Shown here in pieces: positions 16,551-26,892 of a stretch of DNA of 64,000 nt. The number at the start of each line of letters is the position of its first letter. Positions within the stretch are counted from its first letter, which is position 1. The position numbers were made by a program, and so were the translations under genes. The stretch is taken from contig CP085629.1 of assembly GCA_024704175.1 (NCBI GenBank), positions 5,146,001 to 5,210,000 on the forward strand, read 5' to 3'. Source of the DNA: Paenibacillus sp. P25. Lineage in GTDB: Bacteria > Bacillota > Bacilli > Paenibacillales > NBRC-103111. Under the pieces are notes generated by a model. It saw nothing but the letters and a program-made list of their open reading frames with translations. It ran no database searches and was not told where the DNA came from.

Positions 16551-16585
16551 AACCCCGGTCTGCATGCGAATGACCGGGTTCTTTT
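16551..16585 (+). terminator. Terminator of the 35-residue gene
   Basis: AACCCCGGTC and GACCGGGTT arms around 11 bases, followed by CTTTTATG. No gene is supported between here and 16822. Confidence 0.7.
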
Positions 16586-16822
16586 ATGTGGAAAGTATCC
16601 GTTTTGCCGCTCTGGCCGCCGTTACATAGCGATCGGTGCAGGACCAGCCCGGGCAACGCGGCGTCCCCGCCCTGTCTTGCTACTTTTTTGAGGCGTACCG
16701 CTCCAGAACGGTACCTCGAAGAGCCAGATAGAGAATTTCCCGATCGCTTCTCGGTTAAGCGAAATTTCCCAATCTGCGTTGGCACGACGCTTGGCCTCCT
16801 TCATACATCTTCGAATCCGGAA

Positions 16823-18929
16823 TTACCGTGCCGTCCGCATCGGCTTCTGCTCCTTATACTGCAGCTCGTACAGGCGATAATAATATCCCCGCTGCGCGAG
16901 CAGCTGGTAGTGATTTCCGGTCTCGCGCACCTTGCCCTTGTGCATCACGATGATTTGATCCGCGTGCTGGATAGTGGACAAACGGTGGGCGACGATCAAC
17001 GTCGTACGGCCCGCCGAGATGTTTTTCAGGGCGTCCTGCACGATAAGCTCCGTCTCCGTATCGATATTCGAGGTCGCTTCATCGAGGATGAGAATCTGCG
17101 GCTGGAACGCGATCGCCCGGGCAAAGGACAACAGCTGGCGCTGGCCGAGTGAAAGGTTGATCCCGCGCTCCCCGAGCAGCGTACCATAGCCCTCCGGCAG
17201 GCTGCGGATATATTCGTCGATATGTACCATCCGGGCGGCATGGACGATTTCCGCGTCGGTGATTTCGGTATTGTTCAGCCGGATATTCGAAGCGATATCG
17301 CCGGTAAAGAGGAACACATCCTGCTGCACGATGCTGATGTAATGGCGCAGCTCATCCAGCGGAATGTCGCGGATGTCGACGCCGTCGAGCTTGATGCTGC
17401 CTTTCTGAATATCATAGAACCGGTTGATGAGCTGAATGATCGAGCTCTTGCCGGCACCCGTGGCTCCGACGAAGGCGACGGTTTGCCCGGGATGAATCGT
17501 GAAGCTGACATCCTTCAGCACCCACTCCTCACCGGAATAAGCGAACCAGACATGCTCGAACGCAATTTCGCCGCGGACCTGCTTGGGCAGATGCTTCGGC
17601 TGCGCCGGATCCACAATCGCCGGCTTCTCGTCGAGCGTCTCAAAAATCCGCTCCGCCCCCACCATCGCGGTCTGAATCTGGTTGTATTTCTCCGCGAGGC
17701 TCATCAGCGGCTGGAAGAACTGCCGGACATAATGAGTGAAAGCATAAACGATACCGAAGGTAATCGTTCCGTCGATGACACTCGCCCCGCCGTACCAGAG
17801 CAGCAGTGCAATCGCCAGGTTGCCGAGGAAGCCGATGGCCGGCTGGAAGATCGAGTTGATCACCGTTCCCCGCATGCCCGCCCGGTAATACTCGGTATTA
17901 AGATGGTCGAACTGCTCCCGCCGCCGTTCCTCGCGGATGAACAGCTGCGTAATCCGGATCCCGGATAAATTCTCGGCAAGAAACGAATTGAGTCTCGATA
18001 ATATGACCCGCGACACCCGCTGCGCCTCCCGGATGACGGAGCGGTACCAGAAGGTGAGCGCGGCAAGAAACGGCAAGCACCGCGAAGGAAAGCAGCGCCA
18101 GCTTCACGTTCATTTGCAGCATGACGGCGATGATGCCGACAAGCACAATCACGTCCTTGACCAGGTTGACGACCACCTGAGAGTACAACTGGTTCAGCGC
18201 TTCCGTATCCTGGGTCACCCGGACGACCAGACGACCCACCGGGTTGCGGTCGAAATAGGACATCGACATGCGGCTCAGATGGCGGAACAGCTGCTCGCGG
18301 ATGTTGAAAATGATCGTCTGCCCCGTATACTGCAGCAGATTGCTCTGCAGGTAGTTCAGTACCGCGGCCCCGACGACCGTGAGCAGAAATAGAACGCCCA
18401 AGCGGGCGAAGCCGGTATAATCCTGGTGGCGGAAAGCGGCGAGGGCTTCGGCGTCCATTGGAGTCCCCGGATAGGTCCTCCCGTTCACGACAAGTCCACT
18501 ACGGTCGCCCGTGACGCGGACTTCCGGCTCGGCGACCTGCGAAGGCAACCAGCCCGCGATGATCCACTCCCCGTCCGGCCCGCTGACGATCTGCGCCTGA
18601 TCCATCCCTTCCGGGAGTCCGGCAGGGAGAGCTCCTTTGTCCACACGGGCATAAGCTTTTCCCTCCCAAACGACCGGCTCGCCGTAAGCCTTCAGGCGTT
18701 CGGACTGCGAAGCATCCGCCGTTACCATCGGCTTATACAGCCCGTTGATATGGCCGTCAATGGCGATCTTCATGATATAAGGCCTGGCCAAATCGGAGAC
18801 GACGCTTAGAAAAGCAAGCAGGATGCAGAAGACGATCATTTTCCAATAGGGCTTGGCATAGGCAAGCGACCGCACCAACAGCTGCGAATCCTTCATATTC
18901 TTAACTTGCTTCTCCGCGTGAATATTCAT
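16823..18929 (-). CDS. ABC exporter subunit, BmrD/YheH-like (one frame break)
   Basis: About 702 codons. Six transmembrane helices, with a long insert of about 100 residues after helix 1 (INGLYKPMVTADASQSERLK onward) as in YheH/BmrD. The nucleotide-binding domain has Walker A GATGAGKS, signature LSLGQRQ and Walker B ILILDEATS with the catalytic Glu. It pairs with the upstream half-transporter to form a heterodimeric multidrug or lipid exporter. The frame breaks near 18070; removing one T from GTGCTTGCCG gives FAVLPFLAAL. The start at 18929 (after AAGGGGAG) overlaps the partner gene by 29 bases. Confidence 0.9.
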
Positions 18930-20735
18930 GCACCGGCTCCCCTTTCGCCAGCTGTGAAGATACGGCTCTCGGCATCCGCGCTTCCTCGCGCTCCGCTTCC
19001 TGATCCAGCAGCTGCTTGTGATACGTATCCGCATAGAGACCGTTATTTCTGAGGAGCCGCTCATGCGTTCCCCGCTCGACGATCCGGCCCTCGTCCATGA
19101 CAATGATCTGATCCGCGTGCTGCACGCTGGAGATCCGGTGGCCGATGATGACGGTCGTCCGTTTGTTCATCACGGACTTTAACCCCTCAAGAATAAGGTC
19201 CTCCGTAATCGTATCCACGGCCGATAAGCTGTCGTCGAAGATCAGCACGGAAGGCTTCTTGATAATGGCCCGGGCAATGCTGACCCGTTGGCGCTGGCCG
19301 CCGGACAGCGAAATGCCCCGCTCCCCCAGTGCGGTATCGAACTGGTCCGGGAACTCCACGATGTTATCGTAGACCTGCGCGACCTTGGCCGCTTGAACGA
19401 CCTGTTCGTCCGAATAAGGCTGCGGATCGAAGCCGATGTTATCTCGGATCGTGGACGAGAACAGGAACTGGTCCTGCGGCACGATCCCTATCTGTCCGCG
19501 GAGGGTCTGCAGCGGGATCTCATGGATGTCACGCCCGTCAATAAACACCGTCCCCGGGGCGGGTTGTACAGACGGACGAGCAGGTGCACCAGCGTGCTCT
19601 TGCCGCCGCCGACCCGGCCGACGATGGCGAGGCTCGATCCCTTCGGCACCTTCAGCGAGATATCCCGCGGCGCCGGGCCGGGGGCTTCGGGATAAGCAAA
19701 GGTGAGATTCCGGATCTCGATATCGCCTTCGAGCGTCTGAATGTCATCATCAGCGGATGCATCGTCCACAATATCCGGCTGTGTATTCAAGATTTCCATG
19801 AGGCGCAGCTCTGAAGCTTTGCCCCGCTGAAGCAAATTGACGACCTTCCCCAGGTTCTCGATCGGTCCCATAAGCAGAGATAGGTAGGTGTTAAAAGCCA
19901 CAAACTCTCCGAGCGTAATGATATTTTTCAGAACCATAATCCCGCCCAGAATAACGGATACGAGAAAGCTGAAGCCGACGATGCCGGTGCTGAGCGCTCC
20001 GAACAAGGAGTTCGAGCGGACGAAGCGGCGGTTCATGTCGACCGCGCGCCGGTTGTCCCGCGTGAAGAGCCTGCGCTCCGCCTCTTCCTGAATGAACGCC
20101 TTCACCACGCGGATGCCGGCCGTGAATTCCTGAACGCGGCTGGTCAAATCCGATATGGCGGCCTGCATATCCGCCGACTGCTCCATGATCTTGCGGTTGA
20201 ATTTGTAGGCGAGAAGACTCAGCGGCGGAAGCGGCAAGCATCGTCACGAGCGTCAGCCACGGATTCACCGTCCGTACCATGGCTCGCGACGGATACGGCG
20301 ATCAGGAACACCGCCTCCATCACGTTAAAATACCCCTGCATCGTCACCTCGCGAATGACCCCCACGTCGCTGATCGCATGCGACATCAAATCCCCGATCC
20401 GCCGATTGTTGAAATATTGGGCGGACAGCTTCTCCCAATGCGCGAACAGGTCGCCGCGAACCCGCATCTCCAGCTCGCCGCGACAGCCGGAACAAATACA
20501 TCCGGGAGACGGAGCGGAAGAAAGCGATTCCGAGACCCGCCGCCATCATCCACACCGCGCTCCGGACGGCTTCCCGGTAGGTGAGTCGCCCAAGCTGCAG
20601 CCTGTCCGTAAACTGGCCCAGCGACCAGGGGATGTAGAGCTGCATGACGGAAGATATGGACAATAATGCAAAGCCCAATCCGTAAGCCCAGCGATTGGCT
20701 TTGATGTGCGTCCAAAAAATATTTTTCCTCTCCAT
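18901..20735 (-). CDS. ABC exporter subunit, BmrC/YheI-like (about four frame breaks)
   Basis: About 611 codons. Six-helix domain (WAYGLGFALLSISSVMQLYI onward), then a nucleotide-binding domain with Walker A GRVGGGKST, signature LSGGQRQ and Walker B VLIFDDS. Asp stands where catalytic Glu is usual, so this subunit forms the degenerate ATP site, as in BmrC. Together with the downstream gene it should make an asymmetric heterodimer. The frame breaks near 20465, 20290, 20230 (extra T in ATGCTTGCCG) and 19555. AGGAGG lies before the ATG. First gene of a two-gene operon. Confidence 0.88.
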
Positions 20736-20824
20736 CCGGTATCCTCCTGTGTTGTCAGAGACTATTGTAAGGTTACATCGAACGGAAGGAAGAAACCATG
20801 GATTTCTTTACTGCAAAAGATGGA

Positions 20825-21138
20825 CTATTTCACCTTTCGGAACGGCCACATGCGGATTTTGGCGCTCCCTCCGGGAACCCAATCGTCCAGCGCGCTCCAG
20901 TGCTCCGGATCCTGATCCGGCAAGCTTTCGGGAGCGCTATACTCCCCGTCCGCGACCACTTCATCCGCTCGAAGCCTTCGGCATCCTGGCCTCTCCACAG
21001 CTCTACGAAAAGTCCGGGCTGCACCTCGCTTTCGTACCATTCCGTTTCCGGATGCAGACGGCGTACCCGCTCCATCCAAACCAGATATTCATCCCGGCAT
21101 TCGGGCTTAATAGCATATTCGACAAAGACGAGACACAT
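20825..21138 (-). CDS. Conserved hypothetical protein (one frame break)
   Basis: About 104 residues: MCLVFVEYAIKPECRDEYLV, then WMERVRRLHPETEWYESEVQ, and a C-terminal WSALDDWVPGGSAKIRMWPF. It may be a ferredoxin-like alpha/beta fold of the dimeric monooxygenase kind, but this is a guess from pattern only. The frame breaks near 20960; one missing G (CGGGATGAAG read as CGGATGAAG) restores FERDEVVADGEYS. AAGGAG sits 8 bases before the ATG. It is divergent from yfhP. Confidence 0.65.
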
Positions 21139-21328
21139 ATTTTTCACTCCTTCGGCTTTATTTTGAGGTAGAAAATGATACACTAAAAGTACTGGGCCGA
21201 AATACACTGCTTAAAGGAATGCTTCGGAGCGAAGCCTTTCGTTTAAGGCCCGTTCGCCTCTGAAGAGGGCTCTTCCCGCAAGTAAAGGTTGAACGCCGTA
21301 TGGCGCAATAAGCGCTAGGAGGTTTGTC

Positions 21329-22315
21329 ATGGACACCGGAACACATCTTGTGATAGGACTGGGCTTAGCGGGTCTCGCTTATGTCGATCCTGTCGTTGCA
21401 GCCGATCCGATGGTTTCCACGGCCGTATTGATCGGAACAGTGCTCGGCTCCCAGGCGCCCGATTCGGACACGCTGCTCCGGCTGAAGAGCAATGCACTGT
21501 ATATTAAGAATCACCGGGGCTTGTCCCACTCCCTGCCGGCCGTTGCCCTGTGGACGCTGGGCATCACCGGCCTGCTCGGCCTGATTTTCGACCACCTGCC
21601 GATGGCGCATGTGCTTCTGTGGGTATTCATCGCCGTAGCGTTTCATGTATTCACCGATTTGTTCAATACGTATGGAACCCAGGCTTTGCGGCCGCTGACG
21701 CCGAAATGGATATCCTGGAACATCATTCATATTTTCGATCCTGTTATCTTCGCGTCTCACCTGCTGGCGATTCTTCTCTGGTCTGTTCATTGGGTGGAGC
21801 CTCAGACGCTCTTCCCGATTCTTTACGGATTCATCGCCGTTTATTACATTTGGCGCTCATGGATCCACCATTCGCTGGAATCCAGTCTCCATCTGAAGGA
21901 TGTCACCTTCGAGGCCGGTGACCGGTACACCCTGATTCCGACGGTGCAGCTGAACGCCTGGCAAATCGTGAAGCATAAGGCCGACGGCTCCTTTCAACTC
22001 GGCGAATACAAGAACCGTTCGATCAAGTGGGTAGACCGGGTCTCCTGCGCCGTTCATCCTGCGGTAGAGGCATCCAAGAAACACCGGGATATCGCCTGCT
22101 TCCTATACTTTACCTCATTCGCTTGTGCCGAAGTCAAGGAATTTGACTGGGGGTACGAGGTGCACTGGGCGGATGTCCGCTACCGGCACCGCAAGCAGTA
22201 TCCTTTCGTCGCCGTTCTGCGCATGGACCGGGATTATCGGCCGCTTGACTCTTACGTGGGCTGGCTCAGCCACTCCCGGCTGGAGAAGAAAATGCGTGTC
22301 GACTATTTATCCTGA
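21329..22315 (+). CDS. yfhP: YfhP family membrane-bound metal-dependent hydrolase
   Basis: A 328-residue protein of the YdjM/YfhP group (annotated as membrane-bound metal-dependent hydrolases). MDTGTHLVIGLGLAGLAYVD at the start, SQAPDSDTLLRLKSNALYIK and NHRGLSHSLPA carry the H, D and HRGxSHS residues thought to bind metal. Four or five membrane helices lie within residues 1-190 and a soluble C-terminal region follows. Length matches Bacillus YfhP (about 327). AGGAGG precedes the ATG. The substrate is unknown; the gene is often next to spore and DNA-repair genes, and here a SASP gene follows. Confidence 0.88.
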   Translation: MDTGTHLVIGLGLAGLAYVDPVVAADPMVSTAVLIGTVLGSQAPDSDTLLRLKSNALYIKNHRGLSHSLPAVALWTLGITGLLGLIFDHLPMAHVLLWVFIAVAFHVFTDLFNTYGTQALRPLTPKWISWNIIHIFDPVIFASHLLAILLWSVHWVEPQTLFPILYGFIAVYYIWRSWIHHSLESSLHLKDVTFEAGDRYTLIPTVQLNAWQIVKHKADGSFQLGEYKNRSIKWVDRVSCAVHPAVEASKKHRDIACFLYFTSFACAEVKEFDWGYEVHWADVRYRHRKQYPFVAVLRMDRDYRPLDSYVGWLSHSRLEKKMRVDYLS

Positions 22316-22414
22316 TACGGATAGGGGAACCGCGAAAACGGACGTCTTGGCGCTGACCATGGAGAAACTGGCGCCGGACTCCGTTTTTTGTTCGGACAAG
22401 CGCCGAAATGCGTA

Positions 22415-22447
22415 AAAAAAGCCCAAGGATTTCTCCTTGAGCCTTTC
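22415..22447 (-). terminator. Terminator of the SASP gene
   Basis: GGCTCAAGGA and TCCTTGGGC arms around a short loop, followed by TTTTTTT on the minus strand, 15 bases past the SASP stop. The plus-strand reading may also end yfhP. Confidence 0.8.
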
Positions 22448-22461
22448 TTATGGATGAATCA

Positions 22462-22695
22462 TTAGCGGGTCGTGCCGGCTTGCCCAGCGATGGACTGCTC
22501 CGCGATTTGTACCAGACGGCGAGTGATGTGACCCCCGATTGCACCGGTATCGCGAGTTGCCATGTAACCCATGTACCCGTCTTGAGGGATTTGAATACCC
22601 AGCTCTTGGGCTACCTCATACTTCAATTGATCTAAAGCTTGATTAGCTTGAGGAACTACCAGTTGGTTGCTGCTGCGGGATTGACCTCTTGCCAT
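22462..22695 (-). CDS. Alpha/beta-type small acid-soluble spore protein
   Basis: A 77-residue SASP. NQLVVPQANQALDQLKYEVA and ATRDTGAIGGHITRRLVQIA are the two conserved blocks. Family members saturate DNA in the spore, switch it toward an A-like form and protect it from UV, and are cut at germination by the GPR protease at the E-(I/L)-G type site (QELGIQIP here). AAAGGAG lies before the ATG. It shows that the organism sporulates. Forespore (sigma-G) control is expected from the family; I did not verify the promoter boxes. Confidence 0.95.
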   Translation of the reverse strand: MARGQSRSSNQLVVPQANQALDQLKYEVAQELGIQIPQDGYMGYMATRDTGAIGGHITRRLVQIAEQSIAGQAGTTR

Positions 22696-22843
22696 TGTTC
22701 TCAGACTCCTTTCAACCGAATGATGTCTTAGATGTATTTGCAAGCTTGCAAGCTTATTATGTGATGATTGACCAAAGATATACGCTGATATTGAAAAAAG
22801 TTGTCCGAGTTTCAAATGTTCTGCGAAAGGCGGTGGATTCCGT

Positions 22844-23020
22844 ATGAGTAAAGGACTTGCGTTGTTTTTTGCCGTGGTGGGGACGGCACTGCTGGCCTGC
22901 ATCAGTTATTTCATGGCCGCGGGCAGACCGTGGCTTGCAATCTTGTTCTCGGTTATCGCGTTTCTGTTTATCGGAGCGGGCTTTATCGCCAAAGCGAAGC
23001 TTCGGAAAAGAAAGAGCTAG
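22844..23020 (+). CDS. Small membrane protein, DUF5325-like
   Basis: A 58-residue protein with two hydrophobic helices, MSKGLALFFAVVGTALLACI and a second around FSVIAFLFIGAGFIA, and a basic tail KAKLRKRKS. Size, the two-helix hairpin and the tail resemble the DUF5325 family of Firmicutes; the function is unknown. It is divergent from the SASP gene and followed at once by a strong terminator, so it is a monocistronic unit. Confidence 0.7.
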   Translation: MSKGLALFFAVVGTALLACISYFMAAGRPWLAILFSVIAFLFIGAGFIAKAKLRKRKS

Positions 23021-23051
23021 CGGCGCGGAAGCCTGTGATTCTTGCTAAATC

Positions 23052-23111
23052 AAAAAGGATGTACCTGCTCGTCGGCGTTTGTACGCCTTCGCGCAAGGTA
23101 CATCCTTTTTG
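23052..23111. terminator. Strong bidirectional terminator
   Basis: AAAAAGGATGTACCT and AGGTACATCCTTTTT form a 15-bp perfect stem. It separates the small membrane protein gene from the convergent trpS. Confidence 0.9.
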
Positions 23112-23155
23112 TTATAAGCCGCTTCCGTCCTCGCCAGCCATAGGGCTCCTCGGCA

Positions 23156-24145
23156 CTAGAGCAGCACAAAGCCCATCTTTTCCTTCACCGTCTTCAGGAT
23201 GCCGTCGGCCTCCGCCGCCGCACGCTCCTGGCCCTGCTTCAGCACATCGTACAGCTCGCCGGAGCTGCGAATCTCACGGTAGCGTTGCTGAATCGGCTCG
23301 AGGACGGACACGACGGCCTCCGCCAGCTCCTTCTTGAACGGGCCGTAGCCTTGGCCCTCATACTGCGCTTCCAACTCCTCGATCGATTTGCCGGAGCAGA
23401 GGGAATAAATCGACAGCAGGTTGCTGACCTCGGCTTTGTTCTGCGGGTCATATTTAACTTCCCGCCCGGAATCCGTCACGGCACGGCTGATTTTCTTCCG
23501 GATGACATCCGGGCCGTCCAGCATCGCAATGAAGCCGCCCTCGTTCGGATTACTCTTGCTCATTTTCTTGGACGCGTCGTCCAGCGACATGATCCGTGCC
23601 CCGATCTTCGGAATATAGGGCTCCGGAATGGTGAACGTCTCCCCGAAGCGCTGGTTGAAGCGGTGTGCCAGGTCGCGCGTCAGCTCCAGATGCTGCTTCT
23701 GGTCCTCCCCTACCGGCACAAGGTCGGCGTTATACAGCAGAATATCCGCCGCCATCAGCGCCGGGTAGGTGAAGAGGCCGACGCCTACGGATTCCTTGCC
23801 GGCCGCTTTGTCTTTAAACTGCGTCATACGCTCCAGCTCGCCCATGTAGGAGAGCGTCGTCATGATCCATGCGAGCTCGGCGTGGGCCGGAACGGTGGAT
23901 TGCAGGAACACCGTCGCTTTCGACGGATCGATACCGGCGGCCAAATAGAGGGCGGCGACCGCTTCGGTCTGATCCTTCAGCGCGGCGGGATCCTGAGCCA
24001 CCGTAATGGCATGGAGATCCACCACCATGAAAAAGCAATCATGCGTGTGCTGCAGCTTGACGAAATTTTGCAGAGCGCCGATATAGTTCCCGAGGGTCAG
24101 CCTTCCGCTGGGCTGTATGCCGGATAATACTTTCGGTTTGGACAT
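23156..24145 (-). CDS. trpS: Tryptophanyl-tRNA synthetase
   Basis: A complete 329-residue class Ic synthetase that charges tRNA-Trp. The HIGH-like motif is PSGRLTLGN (12-20) and the second signature is KMSKS (194-198). DLHAITV, the GVGLFTYPALMAADILLY block and GEDQKQHLELTRDLA are typical of bacterial TrpS. It is cytoplasmic and essential. GGAGG lies about 8 bases before the ATG. A T-box leader with a UGG specifier lies upstream, so transcription rises when uncharged tRNA-Trp accumulates. Confidence 0.98.
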   Translation of the reverse strand: MSKPKVLSGIQPSGRLTLGNYIGALQNFVKLQHTHDCFFMVVDLHAITVAQDPAALKDQTEAVAALYLAAGIDPSKATVFLQSTVPAHAELAWIMTTLSYMGELERMTQFKDKAAGKESVGVGLFTYPALMAADILLYNADLVPVGEDQKQHLELTRDLAHRFNQRFGETFTIPEPYIPKIGARIMSLDDASKKMSKSNPNEGGFIAMLDGPDVIRKKISRAVTDSGREVKYDPQNKAEVSNLLSIYSLCSGKSIEELEAQYEGQGYGPFKKELAEAVVSVLEPIQQRYREIRSSGELYDVLKQGQERAAAEADGILKTVKEKMGFVLL

Positions 24146-24189
24146 GGTCTTCGTATCCTCCTTTTATTTCATCCGCTAACCGGATCTTT

Positions 24190-24530
24190 GGAACGCAAAA
24201 AAGGCCTCCCGCCGCAAGGGACGAGAGACCGTGGTGCCACCCTAATTCGCCCGGTTCCCAATGGATGGACCATCTTCGGGAAACGAGCCTTCGATTCTCC
24301 TGTAACGGGGAGAGGCCGGAACAGCTTACATACGTGCAGCATACGTTCTCAAGTTAACCCGGGCCCGGGTGCGCCGCCGCGTTCAGCCTTCAGCTCGGGG
24401 ATCCATTCAGCCTGCCGCCGCCCGCCGGTTTGCACCTGCCACCGGCTCTCTGAGGAGCATGCTCTGCCGCCTACTTGTTCCCTTCATCGCTTGAAATCAT
24501 CTTACCGGACCGTCCGCTTCATGTCAACCG
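24190..24530 (-). promoter_or_regulatory. T-box riboswitch, tryptophan-specific, upstream of trpS
   Basis: Read on the minus strand: a Stem I with AGAGAGCCGG and GGTGCAAACCGG, then TGAATGGATCC with the specifier TGG at 24405-24403, then the T-box AGGGTGGCACCACG (about 24230-24244), then a terminator (GGTCTCTCGTCCC/GGCGGGAGGCC and TTTTTT, 24196-24231). Uncharged tRNA-Trp should pair with the specifier and the T-box bulge to favour the antiterminator. The remaining 150 bases to trpS form its untranslated leader. Confidence 0.93.
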
Positions 24531-24610
24531 GCCTCCGCAAAAACTCGTCCTATCTCTCCCTCGTCCGGCATACGATGTAATAATTACGATAAACGAGGGA
24601 GAGTAAACCA

Positions 24611-25802
24611 GTGCAAACATTAATTAATCGCTGGGCCGGGAATACGCTGGCCGTCCTATGCCTTGTCATGCTGATCCTGATCTGCACGCAGAAGCCGCTC
24701 CCCGATCTGTCCTTTCTTTCGTCCCCCAATGTCCAAAGCTTCAAGACGCTGTTCATCAGCATCATTCTCGAGGCGCGCGCCTTTCGTGCTGCTCGGGGTG
24801 CTCGTCTCCGCGCTTCTGCAGCAATTCGTATCGGAGCAGCGGATCCGCCGCATGATTCCGAAGAACCCGGTGCTCGGCATTCTGTTCGCCTGCGTGATGG
24901 GCCTCCTGTTTCCTTTATGCGAATGCGGGATGATTCCGGTAATCCGCAGGCTGATGCGCAAAGGAATGCCCGCTTACGTGGCGACCGTGTTCATTCTCGT
25001 CGGGCCGATCATCAATCCTGTCGTATTCGCCTCCACGTATATCGCGTTCCGCGACCGCCCGGAGATGGCTTATTCCCGGATGGCGCTCGCCTTCATCGCC
25101 GCACTGGCCATCGGCCTGATCGTTCACCGGTTCGTGAAGAGGAATCCGGTTCGGGGCACGCTGGAGGACGGAGCATATGGGGGAAGCGGCGGCGCTGGGC
25201 CTGCTCAAAGTCACGCCCATCCTGCGGCTGTCGAAGGGGATGTCCGTAGGCAAGATAAGCATGCGCACAGCCATAACCATAACCATGGCGGAGAGCGTCA
25301 TCACCCCGCCGCTCATGTGCACCGTCATTCTCACGCCGATCATCATCATGACCACGATCATGAACACGGCCAGGGCGGCGGGGCTTCGGCAGGCAGGCAA
25401 TTCCTGTCCGTTCTCGGCCATGCTTCGGACGAATTTTTCGATATGGGCAAATATTTGATCTTCGGCGCCTTCCTGACATCGGCGATCCAGACGCTGGTGG
25501 CCCGGGACAGCCTCGTGTCCATCGGTCAGGGCGAAATCAGCTCGCACCTCTTCATGATGGGCCTGGCTTACGTGCTGTCGCTCTGCTCGACCTCGGACGC
25601 GTTCGTCGCCTCGTCGTTCGCGACAACCTTCTCCACAGGATCGCTGCTGACGTTCCTCGTCTTCGGGCCGATGCTCGATATCAAAAGCACGCTGATGCTG
25701 CTTTCCACCTTCCGGACGAAGTTCGTCGTGCTGCTGTCCGTCCTTGTCACGGTGGTCGTGCTCAGCGCCTCGCTGATCTTTGAACGGATCTTTCTGACTT
25801 AA
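24611..25802 (+). CDS. UPF0718/YcgR-like permease with His-rich loop (one frame break)
   Basis: About 397 codons. Two groups of membrane helices flank a hydrophilic loop at about residues 180-255 containing some 19 histidines (HAHSHNHNH and HHHDHDHEH runs). Family features are PLCECGMIPVIRRLM and VFILVGPIINPVVFASTY in the first half and LCSTSDAFVASSFA in the second. The protein is annotated as a permease; the His-rich loop and CEC motif suggest metal-ion handling. The frame breaks near 24778 after SIILEA. It forms an operon with the next gene, a pair equivalent to YcgR-YcgQ of Bacillus. Confidence 0.85.
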
Positions 25803-25820
25803 AAAAGGAGTTGATTGCCC

Positions 25821-26808
25821 TTGAGTTCTCGTACGTTAGGCTTTCATTACAGCATCAAGGCGCTGATCCTGCTCGGCTTCGCCTTCTACATCGCTTACTT
25901 GGTCAAATCGGACGGGATTCTGCTCTATATCGCGCCGCGGATGGCCGTTTACGTCAAGCTGTCGGCGATCGCTCTTTACATCGTCGCTGTGTATCAGCTG
26001 TACCTGGGGATCCGTGCTCTCGCAGGCAGGACCGCGGCGGACTGCGACTGCGGTCACGACCATGCCCCCTCCCCGTCCAAGCTGAAAAATACGGCGATTT
26101 ACGGGCTGTTCGTTTTCCCAGCCGCTGCTCGGATTCCTGCTCCCCGACACGACAATGGGCACGAACCTCGCCGCCAAGAAAGGCATGAACCTGAGCAGCG
26201 CCGCCTCCGTGAAAAAGGATTCGGCCGCTTTGGCCGGCGCAGCGCCCGGAACGGGGACGAACGGGAACGGGACGGGAGCGTCCGGTTCTGGTACTACTGG
26301 AGCGGTCGCCGGAGGCAGCGGTCCGGCGTCTTCCGCCCAGGGACAGGATGCCGCCGCGGCCGCCGAAGCACTATTTCCGTCCGACAAATTCATGAAGCCT
26401 TATGCGGATTTGGCCAAGAAGCTCTACGTATCGGATATCATTCCGGTGAAAGAAGACCTGTTCATGGAAACCTTAACGACGCTGGATCTTTATCTCGACC
26501 GTTTCATCGGCAAGAAGCTGCAGCTTACCGGCTTCGTATACCGCCAGGAGGAAATGAAGCCGAACCAATTCGTCGTCAGCCGTTTCTCCGTCCAGTGCTG
26601 CTCCGCGGATGCCGCGCCCTACGGCGTAATGGTCGAATATGACCGGGCGCAGACGCTGGCGACCGACAGCTGGGTCACCGTGACGGGGACAATCAAGAAA
26701 GCGAAATTCGACGACAACGATATTATGGTGCTTCAGGTAGACAAGGTGACCAAAGCGGAGCCCGCCAAAACGCCATATGTCTACCCGAACCCCGATTTTG
26801 GCTCGTGA
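25821..26808 (+). CDS. TIGR03943/YcgQ-like permease partner (one frame break)
   Basis: About 329 codons. Two to three N-terminal helices (IKALILLGFAFYIAYLVKSD), a CDCGHDH metal-like motif, then another helix. A Gly/Ser/Ala-rich linker (about residues 145-185) joins a soluble C-terminal domain with QLTGFVYRQEEMKPNQFVVS and CCSADAAPYGV. The start is uncertain: AAAGGAG at 25804-25810 favours TTG 25821. The frame breaks near 26122; one C fewer in TTTTCCCAGCC restores FVFQPLLGFLLPDTTMGT. It is 18 bases after the permease gene and almost certainly works with it in the membrane. Confidence 0.8.
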
Positions 26809-26892
26809 TCCGGCGCTTGTGCAGGCTTCTTCCGTTTTTGGTACAATAAATGGCAGAAGAACTCCATGTTACCCGGAAAAGGAGCATGCCTC

